From the IMG/VR virus record IMGVR_UViG_3300048015_000157, positions 1 to 38,837 of that record: 38,837 nt of DNA; one strand, given 5' to 3'. The position numbers and the translations under genes were made by a program. Under the pieces are notes generated by a model that saw only the letters and a list, made by a program, of their open reading frames with translations, ran no database searches and was not told where the DNA came from. Origin of the DNA: a virus. The stretch's first letter is position 1, and the number at the start of each line of letters is the position of its first letter. Of the stretch, positions 30,955 through 38,271 are shown piece by piece.

Positions 30955-32130
30955 ATGCCGCTCCAGACGCTGACGCTTGCACAGCTCCAGCAGATGTTCG
31001 CGACGAACTACAGCAGCGTCGCAGCGCTGCCGGCGAACACCAACCCCGGCTCCGCGCTCGGCGCCATCGCGAACGCGAACGCGCTGCTCGCGCTCAACAT
31101 CCAAGGCGAGCTCGTCTACGTCAGCGGCATCTCGCGGCTTGCGACGTCGAACGGCGCCGACGTCGACTCGTTCGTCAACCCGTTCGGTGTGACGCGCATC
31201 GCCGCGTCGCCCTCAAGCGGTACGGTGACGATGTCGACGGCGTCGCCCGTGTCGACGCAGGTCATCATCCCGATCGGCACGCAGGTCGCGACGTCGACCG
31301 GCCTGATCTTCACGCTCATCGCCGACCCGACGAACTCGACCGGCTACTACAACGCGACGCTGCTCGCGTACGTCATCGCGGCCGGTACGACGACCGCGAA
31401 CGTGCTCGTGCAGTGTACCGTCGCGGGCTCGATCGGTAACGTCCAGGCGGGCACCATCACGCAGCCGTACGGGACGTCGGCGACGTCGCCGCTCGCCGGC
31501 ATCTCGACGATCTCGAACGGCTCGGCCTTCACGAACGGTCAAGACCAGGAGACCGACGCCGCGCTGCGCACGCGCTTCGCGCTGCTTCTGTCGACCGGAT
31601 CGGGCGGGACCGTGAACGCGCTCGCGGCCGCATTGCTCGCGGTGCAACCGAACCTGACGTACACAATCGGCGACGCGATCTCACAAGCCGGCGCATCGAC
31701 GCCGGGCTACATCTCCGTGTTCGTCAACGTGCTCGGCTCGAGCTCGGCGCCGTCGGCGGCGCTGATTAGCGCAGTCCAAGCCGCGGTTTCCGCGCCGGGC
31801 GTCAAGCCGGCGGGATCCACGGTAAACACCTACGCACCGTCGATCGCGACCGTCGGCGTGACCGCGAACGTAAAGGTCGCGGGCGGCTACCAAGCGTCGA
31901 GCGTGGTCGCGGCCGCGAGCGCGGCGCTCGCGACGTACTTGAACTCGATCGGCCTCTCGCCGACCGGCGCGACGCAGCTCGCGCAGCTCGCGGAGTGCTA
32001 CGTCGTCCTGCGCACGACGCCCGGCGTTGCGAACGTCACTTCGCTCCTGCTCAACGGCAACCAGTCAGACGTCTCGGCCGCCTACGGCGCGCAGCTCGTC
32101 GCCGGCACGATCACCCTCACCCCATACTAG
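30955..32130 (+). CDS. Baseplate wedge protein J (gp47/gp6-like)
   Basis: Encodes 391 residues; the start is two bases after the W stop region. Contains the family core G-T-Q-V-A-T-S-T-G-L-I-F-T, A-G-S-I-G-N-V-Q-A-G-T-I and the diagnostic G-Q-D-Q-E-T-D-A-A-L-R-T-R-F region near 205. C-terminal repeats of V-x-A-N-V-K-V-type strands follow. It forms the hexagonal baseplate iris. Assignment is strong from motif and order. Confidence 0.85.
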   Translation: MPLQTLTLAQLQQMFATNYSSVAALPANTNPGSALGAIANANALLALNIQGELVYVSGISRLATSNGADVDSFVNPFGVTRIAASPSSGTVTMSTASPVSTQVIIPIGTQVATSTGLIFTLIADPTNSTGYYNATLLAYVIAAGTTTANVLVQCTVAGSIGNVQAGTITQPYGTSATSPLAGISTISNGSAFTNGQDQETDAALRTRFALLLSTGSGGTVNALAAALLAVQPNLTYTIGDAISQAGASTPGYISVFVNVLGSSSAPSAALISAVQAAVSAPGVKPAGSTVNTYAPSIATVGVTANVKVAGGYQASSVVAAASAALATYLNSIGLSPTGATQLAQLAECYVVLRTTPGVANVTSLLLNGNQSDVSAAYGAQLVAGTITLTPY

Positions 32131-32141
32131 CGAGGAGCGGC

Positions 32142-32660
32142 ATGGCAGCACCGACGTTCGTGCTCAGCGAGACCAACGGCGCGGGCACCGTTACGGACGG
32201 CATCGGGACGATCACGTTCGCATCTGTCGATCAGAACTCCAACGTCGCGAACCTCGCGACCACGTATCCGGTCACCGTCCCGTCAACCGGCACGGCGTAC
32301 AGCTTCGAGAAGTACAACCGGCTGAAGGTCACCGGCGCCGCATCAAATTCGCTCTCAGCGTTCGGCGTGTACTTCTCGGCGACCGCGCCCACTGATTCTT
32401 CGGGCGTAACGACGTTCATTACGCCGAACTTCGGCGCGACGCCGACGTACGCGGCACCGGTCAACACGGTCTCGACCGTCGCGACGTCAGCGTGCTCCGC
32501 GACGACCGCCGCCCCTGGAACAGCGCTGGTTGCACCGACTAACGCGATCGGCTCCTACTCAAGCTTCTTCGTGCAGCAACTCGCGATCGGTAGCGGCGCG
32601 ATCGGCGGCAACACCATCTGGCCCGCCACCTGGTGGACCATCCAGTATAGCTACTCATGA
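32142..32660 (+). CDS. Small beta-structural protein
   Basis: Encodes 172 residues; GAGGAG precedes the ATG. Thr/Ala/Ser/Gly-rich and nearly uncharged, with alternating strands, like phage surface beta-sandwiches. It is inserted between gpJ and gpI, where conserved phages normally have nothing. Likely a virion decoration or fibre accessory. The stop overlaps the next ATG. Confidence 0.5.
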   Translation: MAAPTFVLSETNGAGTVTDGIGTITFASVDQNSNVANLATTYPVTVPSTGTAYSFEKYNRLKVTGAASNSLSAFGVYFSATAPTDSSGVTTFITPNFGATPTYAAPVNTVSTVATSACSATTAAPGTALVAPTNAIGSYSSFFVQQLAIGSGAIGGNTIWPATWWTIQYSYS

Positions 32661-33106
32661 TCGATCACGCTGAAATTGCCGCGCGGCGCCGGTTCGCCGT
32701 CGATCGCACCCGAGCCGCATACTTCTGGCAAGTCAGACGCTGGGTCGACGATATCACCCGAGTCGCGCAGAGCGACGTGTTGCTCGCGGAATACGACGTC
32801 TTCGGTGGTCTCCATCGACTCGCCGAAGTGCCGCCGGCGCCGTTCATCTGGTGCGCCGAATCGTATCGCACCGGCGAGGGAGTTCCAAGCCGATCCGTAC
32901 CGGTACCCGCCGGCTTTGAGCCGATCTGGCTGCACCGTGTACGCGAAGGGCGGTCGTTCACGAGTGAGTTCGTTGCGATCGAGGATTGCTTGATCTTCGG
33001 GCGTCGCGAGATCTTCACGGGCCGGGAAGACGTGCTTCTGCTCTATCCGGATGGCGACGTCGTGGAATGCAGCTCGGTTAGCGCCGCGCTCTTGCACGTG
33101 AGATAG
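32657..33106 (+). CDS. Hypothetical soluble protein
   Basis: Encodes 149 residues, with ATG overlapping the previous stop. Charged and compact, with W-Q-V-R-R-W-V-D-D-I, A-P-F-I-W-C-A-E-S-Y-R-T-G-E-G and D-V-L-L-L-Y-P-D-G-D-V-V-E. The composition contrasts with its beta-structural neighbours. It may be a chaperone or accessory for the flanking fibre proteins; no family recognised. Confidence 0.5.
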   Translation: MIDHAEIAARRRFAVDRTRAAYFWQVRRWVDDITRVAQSDVLLAEYDVFGGLHRLAEVPPAPFIWCAESYRTGEGVPSRSVPVPAGFEPIWLHRVREGRSFTSEFVAIEDCLIFGRREIFTGREDVLLLYPDGDVVECSSVSAALLHVR

Positions 33107-33155
33107 CCGTGGTTGCAACACGCGCCGGTGCTGGCGCAGTAAAGGAGTCCCTTCG

Positions 33156-33653
33156 GTGAGAGGCATCTATACCGCGAGCGGCGCGAACCTCACGATCGCG
33201 AACCGCGCGACCGTCACGTTGCTCGGCATCGTGCCGGTGTCCGCCGGCACGCAGATCAAGTTGAAGCGCGCTTGGATCTCGCAGGCCGGGAGCAACACGT
33301 CCACCCAGTACAACGCGCAGATCTCGTATCAGGCCGCGGCACTGCCGACGATGAGCGCGGCGGCGCAGATCACACCACACAACCTTGGTGACCCCGCGTC
33401 GAAGTACTCCGGTGCGACGACCGCGGCCGCGGGCACGATCGGCTTGAACGCGTCGGCCGAGAACGCTGGCACGAAGACGATCATCATCCCCGACGCGCTC
33501 AACGACCTGAACGGCTACATCTGGGTGCCCAAACCGGAAGAAGAGATTGTGATCCCGAGCGGGTTCGCCAGCATGGTCGCGATCGTGTTGACGACCGCGG
33601 TCGGCACCGCGACGTCGGGCTGGAACGTCGGGCTGACGTACGAAGAAATTTAA
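33156..33653 (+). CDS. Virion structural protein, beta-rich
   Basis: Encodes 165 residues from GTG with AAGGAG upstream. Strands N-L-T-I-A-N-R-A-T-V-T-L-L-G-I and F-A-S-M-V-A-I-V-L-T-T-A-V-G flank a central loop region. Resembles small phage decoration or tail-accessory proteins. Between J and I genes. Confidence 0.5.
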   Translation: MRGIYTASGANLTIANRATVTLLGIVPVSAGTQIKLKRAWISQAGSNTSTQYNAQISYQAAALPTMSAAAQITPHNLGDPASKYSGATTAAAGTIGLNASAENAGTKTIIIPDALNDLNGYIWVPKPEEEIVIPSGFASMVAIVLTTAVGTATSGWNVGLTYEEI

Positions 33654-33678
33654 GCGCGCGCGATAGGGAGGGAGCGGA

Positions 33679-34896
33679 ATGCCGATCTTCTTTCCGCCGC
33701 CGCCGCCGCAGTGGCGGCGGCCATCGGTTGCGCCCGTTTTCTCGACGCAGGCAGGCTTCGCTTCCGGACCCGCCGCTGCTACGCTCCTCGCGACGACGAG
33801 CTCTACGGGCTCCGCCGCTACGACGCTGTTGGCCTCGACAACCGTCAGTGGCGGGGCGGCGCTCACACTCGTCGGCGGTCAAAACAAGCTCTCATTCGTC
33901 GATGAGACAGGGACGAATCCGCTCCCCGCGGGCGTGCAGGTCTTCGTGTACGGCAACGGCGTGCTCATCTCGAGTGCGTACACCGTCGCGGGCGGGAGCG
34001 CACCGTTTGTGCTGCCAGCGAACTCAACGTTCGTCGCGACGTTCGTCGGAAGACAAGCGCCGACGTTACCGGTGACGTTCACGACCGACGCGCTTAGCCG
34101 CGCCACGATCACGGTAAACGGATACCGCTCGCCGTCGCTCTCCGCAAGAGGGTACAACGCCGAGCTGCTCAACCTCGTGCCGGTGCTCTGGCTCAACGAT
34201 ACGGCGCGCGCGCAGGGCGGCAACGCCTATGCGGTCGGGATGGGCTACAGCGGCGTGCTGAATTGGCTCGACCAGGAAGCGCAAGTGCTGCTCGCGATGC
34301 AGCGGCTGCAATCGTCGACGGGGTCGGATCTCGACTCGTGGGCGATGGACTTCTTCGGCGGTCAGTTCGGCCGGCTGACGGGCCAGCCCGACGCATCGTG
34401 GAGCGCGATGATTCGCGCGATTCTTACAACACCGAAGGGCACCGTCGCGGGGATCCAAGCGATCATCAACGTGTTCTGGCCGTACATCCTCTTGCAGCTC
34501 GGTCTCCCGAACTTCGCCGAGGACACCGGCTACGGTGGTGAAGACACCGCGACCGGCGGCGAAGACGTCACCCAGACCTACACGGCGCCCTCTCCGAATC
34601 AAGCGATCGGCGAGGACAACTTCGGTGGTGAAGACACGACCGTCGGCTTCGAAGACGCGCCGTCCCCTGGCTTCTTGCCGCCCAACCCGATCGTATTCGA
34701 TGCGCAGACAAATCCAACGCTCGCGAGCTTGATTTCGCCGGCGATCGTCACGACGCAGTTCGGCGTGTACCTGCAGTACCCGAGCTACAGCGACTCGCTG
34801 ATCCGGCCGGTGCTGCCGCAGTCGACGCTGCTCGCCAACCTGGTGAACGCCTGGAAAGCCGCCGGCTACACGCCCATCTACGCGCAAAACCGATAA
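33679..34896 (+). CDS. Baseplate protein I-like with GGED repeats
   Basis: Encodes 405 residues. N-terminus is a proline run (F-F-P-P-P-P-P-P-Q-W) and a Ser/Thr-rich segment. Residues ~150-275 show the tail-I-like core (Y-N-A-E-L-L-N-L-V-P-V-L-W-L-N, D-S-W-A-M-D-F-F-G-G, T-P-K-G-T-V-A-G-I-Q-A-I-I). Residues ~279-325 carry A-E-D-x3-G-G-E-D-type repeats, the same style as in the gene at 19867. It lies just before the fibre, as gpI does in P2. The repeats are an unusual addition. Confidence 0.65.
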   Translation: MPIFFPPPPPQWRRPSVAPVFSTQAGFASGPAAATLLATTSSTGSAATTLLASTTVSGGAALTLVGGQNKLSFVDETGTNPLPAGVQVFVYGNGVLISSAYTVAGGSAPFVLPANSTFVATFVGRQAPTLPVTFTTDALSRATITVNGYRSPSLSARGYNAELLNLVPVLWLNDTARAQGGNAYAVGMGYSGVLNWLDQEAQVLLAMQRLQSSTGSDLDSWAMDFFGGQFGRLTGQPDASWSAMIRAILTTPKGTVAGIQAIINVFWPYILLQLGLPNFAEDTGYGGEDTATGGEDVTQTYTAPSPNQAIGEDNFGGEDTTVGFEDAPSPGFLPPNPIVFDAQTNPTLASLISPAIVTTQFGVYLQYPSYSDSLIRPVLPQSTLLANLVNAWKAAGYTPIYAQNR

Positions 34897-34912
34897 CTGG
34901 AGGGTCCCTTTC

Positions 34913-36133
34913 GTGAACCGCATCATGGCCGCAATCGCGGCCTTTTTTGTTGCGCTCTCGCCGCTCATCGCGTCGGCGAGCTCGGTTAGCGTCAACGCCG
35001 CGCTGCCGAAGGGGGCGTCGCCAGCGAAGGACGCGCCGGTTGACCTCAGTCCAACGTCGATCGCGCGTATGATGAACAGTGTCGGCGCGCCGCAAGTGAT
35101 CGCGCTCGATCGCGTCCAGCATCTGACCGGTCTCAATCCGCCCAGCACGTGGATGAACCAGGAGCAGCGCGACGTGCGTCTCGGCTTCGGGGCGTTCATG
35201 TGGAACCTGCTTTGCGGCCAAAACGCGAGCACGTGTCCGGGTCAGTACGCGAACCTCTCGGTCGTTCCGGTCACCGGCCTCTACGTCGCCGTCGCCCCGA
35301 CGGTGACGAACACGGTTGGCACGCTTTACCAGTTCAAGCAAGAAGAGACGAGCGGGTTCGGCGGCTATCCCAGCGGCGTCGGCACGTATCTCGCGGCTGA
35401 TCCGACGCAGGTCATGCTCCAGGGCACGATCACGACGAATACGACGAACATCGGGCCGCTCACGGCGGGCACGAGTTCGGGCCAAAGCGTCGACAACTTG
35501 ATCGAGTGCCAGGTCAACACGATCGACACGACGCCGCAGACGGTGAATATCGTGTCGCCTGGCGGCTCGGTGACCGCGACGTCGGCGAATCGCGATCGCA
35601 AAGACACGCTGAGCTGCCAGAACAAGCCCGGCACGTCGGCGACGACGGGGGCGCAGACGGTTCCGACGACCGACTCCGGCTACATCGCGATCGGCTACGT
35701 CGCGGTCGCCTACGGCACCGTGACGGTGACGTCGGGCATGATCACGCCGATTCTTACGTCGCAGTTCGCGCCGGGCTCGACGGTGCTGAACACGTCGGGC
35801 CAGACGCTTGGCGTCACGTCGCACACCGTGTTCATCACGGTCACGACTTCGGCGAGCCCGACGACGTGCGGACCGATGGTGGGCTACTACTGCGCGACGG
35901 CGACCCTCACCGGCGGCGCAGTTTTCACGAGCGCGACATCGTTCACGTGTGGCCCTGGCTTCACCGTGAATCCCATCAATGGATTCACGGGGTACACGGG
36001 CGTTTATAACTATATCCTCGCTGCGTCGACGAATGAACTCGCCGCGTGGAACAGCGGGTCCACGATTTACATCGGCGGCACCGCTGGCGTGTTTGCGTCA
36101 AACACTTTCACCCTGGCCTGCACGGGGTACTGA
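34913..36133 (+). CDS. Tail fibre-like protein with N-terminal signal-like sequence
   Basis: Encodes 406 residues from GTG. The N-terminus (M-N-R-I-M-A-A-I-A-A-F-F-V-A-L-S-P-L-I-A-S-A) is a clear signal peptide by composition. The rest is Thr/Gly/Ser/Val-rich beta structure with low charge, like receptor-binding fibres; cysteines recur through the second half (C-G-P-M, Y-C-A, T-C-G-P-G). Location after gpI supports a host-recognition role. An exported surface protein is the alternative. Confidence 0.6.
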   Translation: MNRIMAAIAAFFVALSPLIASASSVSVNAALPKGASPAKDAPVDLSPTSIARMMNSVGAPQVIALDRVQHLTGLNPPSTWMNQEQRDVRLGFGAFMWNLLCGQNASTCPGQYANLSVVPVTGLYVAVAPTVTNTVGTLYQFKQEETSGFGGYPSGVGTYLAADPTQVMLQGTITTNTTNIGPLTAGTSSGQSVDNLIECQVNTIDTTPQTVNIVSPGGSVTATSANRDRKDTLSCQNKPGTSATTGAQTVPTTDSGYIAIGYVAVAYGTVTVTSGMITPILTSQFAPGSTVLNTSGQTLGVTSHTVFITVTTSASPTTCGPMVGYYCATATLTGGAVFTSATSFTCGPGFTVNPINGFTGYTGVYNYILAASTNELAAWNSGSTIYIGGTAGVFASNTFTLACTGY

Positions 36134-36135
36134 CG

Positions 36136-36990
36136 ATGCGCCACGTCATCATCGCGCTCGCGCTTGCGGCGCTCGCCGCGTGCGGGCACGCATCGCTTCC
36201 GCTGTCCCCGACGCCGTCGCCGATCGCGAACCGCGGCACGGTCTTCAGCGTCGAAGTTCACCCTGGCGACGCATCGTCGACGACTCCGACCGCGCTTGCC
36301 GCGATCGCCGCGGCCGGCTTCAGCGCGATCCGCACCGACTACTCGCCGCCGCCGCTGACGGGCTACGACTACTCGTGGCTCGCCGCCGCGGAGGCGGCGG
36401 GGTTGCATCTCGTGCTCATCACCCCTTACCCACAAGCGAGCGATGTCGCTGACCCGAGCGCGTACGCGGCGCTCGTCGCCGATGCGGTGACGAAGTACCC
36501 GGCCGCGACGATCGAGCTCGACAACGAGCCGAACGACGCCGCGCCGCTCGCGCAGCTGCAGCTAACGCCCGCGCAGTACGTCGCGGTCATGCGCCCGACG
36601 ATCGCGGCGGCGCGCGCCGCGCACGCGGCGACGAATATTTTGCTCGGCGGCGTCACCACGAGCGCGACCGCGGCGTACGGCTACAAGGCGTGGCTGCAGC
36701 AGACCGAGGTGCTCCCGGTCGACGGCACGGCGGTTCACCTCTACGGCGTCCCCGCGAGTGCGGTGCAGAACGTCGTGGTGCCGCTGGTCGTGCAGTATGG
36801 CCGCCCGGTGTCGATCACCGAGACGGGCGAAGCGCCGCCGGTCGGCGCCGACCTCGTCGCCCTTGCGAACGCCGCGAAGGGTCTCGTCGCGATCGACAAC
36901 TTCTACGAGTGGCGCACCCAGGCCGGAGAACCGCCGTACGGGCTCGTCGGCACGGACGCGCTCGCTGCGCTCTCGGCGGTGATCCGATGA
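36136..36990 (+). CDS. Lipoprotein glycoside hydrolase, clan GH-A-like
   Basis: Encodes 284 residues. A lipobox L13-A-A-C16 follows a hydrophobic signal, predicting a lipid anchor on the cell membrane. The mature part has the order of a TIM-barrel glycosidase: strand F-S-V-E-V, A-G-F-S-A-I-R-T-D, I-E-L-D-N-E-P with acid/base E131, V-H-L-Y near 200, I-T-E-T-G-E with nucleophile E229, and F-Y-E-W-R at the eighth strand. It would cleave a polysaccharide at the host surface. The exact family and substrate are unknown. The stop overlaps the next gene (ATGA), pairing it with the peptidase. Confidence 0.75.
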   Translation: MRHVIIALALAALAACGHASLPLSPTPSPIANRGTVFSVEVHPGDASSTTPTALAAIAAAGFSAIRTDYSPPPLTGYDYSWLAAAEAAGLHLVLITPYPQASDVADPSAYAALVADAVTKYPAATIELDNEPNDAAPLAQLQLTPAQYVAVMRPTIAAARAAHAATNILLGGVTTSATAAYGYKAWLQQTEVLPVDGTAVHLYGVPASAVQNVVVPLVVQYGRPVSITETGEAPPVGADLVALANAAKGLVAIDNFYEWRTQAGEPPYGLVGTDALAALSAVIR

Positions 36991-37472
36991 GCGCGCAGGT
37001 TCGCGAGGCGCTCGTTGCCTCACCGCGCACGGTCTTCCAGACCGAGCTCGCGATGCACCGGGATCTGCTCGACCCGACCGACGGCGGCACGCGCACCGAG
37101 CTGATCGCGCTCCTCGCGCACCTCGTCTTCGACAAACAGTGGGCGATCGAGTTCACCGCGATCCGCACCGGTCACCACGACGATACGGGCCTCAATCCGA
37201 CGCCGCCGCACGCTGGCACCCACGCCGCGGGCTGGGCGGTGGACTGCTGGCCACTCGCGTCGACGACGCCGGGCGACTACCTCGACGCCGGCGACGAGCG
37301 CTTCCGCGCGTTCTTGCGCGACGTCGCGCAGGCGCCGTACCACATGCAGACCGGGCTCGTCGGCGACGGCGCGGACTCTGCCGAGAACTTTGCGGCGGCT
37401 GGCCCGACCGCGTTCCAGGACGACGGCTCGCCGCACGTTCACATCGGCGCGCAACCGTCGGTCGCGACATGA
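36987..37472 (+). CDS. M15-type peptidase, probable endolysin
   Basis: Encodes 161 residues; ATG overlaps the previous stop. H79 and D86 in T-H-A-A-G-W-A-V-D and H152 in P-H-V-H-I match the metal-binding pattern of M15/VanY-like D-Ala-D-Ala carboxypeptidases and related phage endolysins; D145/D146 are candidates for the catalytic acid. It would cut peptidoglycan peptide stems. No signal peptide, so it would depend on a holin. Placed at the end of the late region like other lysis genes. Confidence 0.75.
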   Translation: MSAQVREALVASPRTVFQTELAMHRDLLDPTDGGTRTELIALLAHLVFDKQWAIEFTAIRTGHHDDTGLNPTPPHAGTHAAGWAVDCWPLASTTPGDYLDAGDERFRAFLRDVAQAPYHMQTGLVGDGADSAENFAAAGPTAFQDDGSPHVHIGAQPSVAT

Positions 37473-37501
37473 AGCTGCACGATCTCGAGCCGCAGTGCTG
37501 A
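37469..37501 (+). CDS. Very short open frame (10 codons)
   Basis: An ATG overlapping the peptidase stop opens a 10-residue peptide (M-K-L-H-D-L-E-P-Q-C). It overlaps the next gene by seven bases, so ribosomes could be handed on. Probably a coupling device and not a functional protein. Confidence 0.25.
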   Translation: MKLHDLEPQC

Positions 37502-37623
37502 CGCGGATCCGGCGCGCGATCGCGCGCGTCTTGATCGCGATCGTGTGCGCGCCGATCGCGATCGTCCTCTCCGCCGCGCTCGACGACGACTTCGATCCCG
37601 CACCCTCCGACATGGAGCGGTGA
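37495..37623 (+). CDS. Small membrane protein, lysis-region
   Basis: Encodes 42 residues from GTG. Basic start (T-R-I-R-R-A-I-A-R), a single hydrophobic helix (V-L-I-A-I-V-C-A-P-I-A-I-V-L-S-A) and an acidic tail (D-D-D-F-D-P-A-P-S-D). Topology fits an inner-membrane lysis accessory such as a small holin, but a pinpoint assignment is not possible. Confidence 0.45.
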   Translation: MLTRIRRAIARVLIAIVCAPIAIVLSAALDDDFDPAPSDMER

Positions 37624-37646
37624 AGACCGAAAGGAGAATCCCGCCC

Positions 37647-38087
37647 GTGCTCTACCTTCAACTCGCCGCGGCGCACGCCAAGCTCACCCACGCCGTCGAC
37701 GCGGCGAGCTCGGCAGGGATCGCGGTCCCCGCGCGCATCACCCAGTCCCTCACGGCGCTCTACGCGATGCTCGGCGTCGCGCAGGGCTTCGTCTGGCCGA
37801 CCAACATCACGCTCGACTCCTTCATCGCGTCGGCCGAGCAGATCGGGAACGACCTCACTCCGTACGCGAACGACGCGACCTTCGGCGCCGGCGTGACCGA
37901 CGCGCTCGTCATGCTCCACCCGATCGCGTCGATGGAGCCGGAGCTGCGCGCCGGCGGACTCGCCACGGCCGCGTCGTTCCCGGCGCAGTTCGTCTCCGGC
38001 GGCGACGTCATCGTCGTCGGCGCGTGGCGCGCGTCCGGTCCGTTCGGCCAGTACGTCCAGTCGTACCAGCCTCCGCCGACGTCGTAG
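37647..38087 (+). CDS. Hypothetical protein at end of late region
   Basis: Encodes 146 residues. GTG 37647 is preferred over GTG 37620 because AAGGAG lies ten bases upstream. Helical N-terminus (Y-L-Q-L-A-A-A-H-A-K-L-T-H-A), then hydrophobic A/G/V-rich segments (F-V-W-P-T-N-I-T-L-D, V-I-V-V-G-A-W-R). No transmembrane certainty. No family recognised. It is the last plus-strand gene before the attachment site. Confidence 0.5.
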   Translation: MLYLQLAAAHAKLTHAVDAASSAGIAVPARITQSLTALYAMLGVAQGFVWPTNITLDSFIASAEQIGNDLTPYANDATFGAGVTDALVMLHPIASMEPELRAGGLATAASFPAQFVSGGDVIVVGAWRASGPFGQYVQSYQPPPTS

Positions 38088-38117
38088 CCGCTGAAGGCCA
38101 TCCCCGACCGCCTTTCG

Positions 38118-38164
38118 GCGTGAAAACTGTGCCCTGTGAGCATGTAGAGCAAGGCGTTTCACGC
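38118..38164. other. Inverted repeat near the attachment site
   Basis: GCGTGAAA at 38118-38125 and TTTCACGC at 38157-38164 are perfect inverted copies 31 bases apart, within 75 bases of the tRNA fragment. They could be arm-type integrase or excisionase binding sites or simply a hairpin. The interval 38088-38190 contains no gene. Confidence 0.35.
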
Positions 38165-38192
38165 TGAACGGTCCGTCGACGAGGGGGTGAGG

Positions 38193-38242
38193 GCTGATTC
38201 GTAATCAGCAGGTCGCCGGTTCGAGTCCGGCCGTCGGCTCCA
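38193..38242 (+). tRNA. 3' half of tRNA-Thr(CGT): attachment-site (attP) core
   Basis: The sequence contains a full anticodon arm (GCTGA, loop TTCGTAA with anticodon CGT, TCAGC), variable loop AGGTC, full T arm (GCCGG, TTCGAGT, CCGGC), the acceptor 3' strand CGTCGGC, discriminator T and encoded CCA. The 5' half is missing: upstream GTCGACG could pair with the acceptor, but only 11 bases separate it from the anticodon stem, so no D arm fits. Phages that integrate into tRNA genes carry exactly such a 3' fragment in attP. The integrase gene is adjacent. Confidence 0.82.
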
Positions 38243-38243
38243 G

Positions 38244-38271
38244 AAAAAACCCCGCTACGGCGGGGTTTTTT
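38244..38271. terminator. Bidirectional intrinsic terminator
   Basis: AAAAAACCCCGC / GCGGGGTTTTTT with a TACG loop, 12 pairs. The A and T runs give termination in both directions. It starts two bases after the CCA and contains the integrase stop codon, so it ends both the tRNA-side transcript and the leftward integrase transcript. Confidence 0.9.

Noticed and set aside
33679-33720. Polyproline start as a frameshift artefact
   Set aside because: The P-run comes from GCC/CCG repeats, but the frame continues cleanly into a tail-I-like core and the GGAG site fits the ATG.
38171-38242. A complete functional tRNA-Thr
   Set aside because: GTCGACG upstream can pair with the acceptor 3' strand, but only 11 bases remain before the anticodon stem, too few for a D arm. 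The block is a 3' tRNA fragment.
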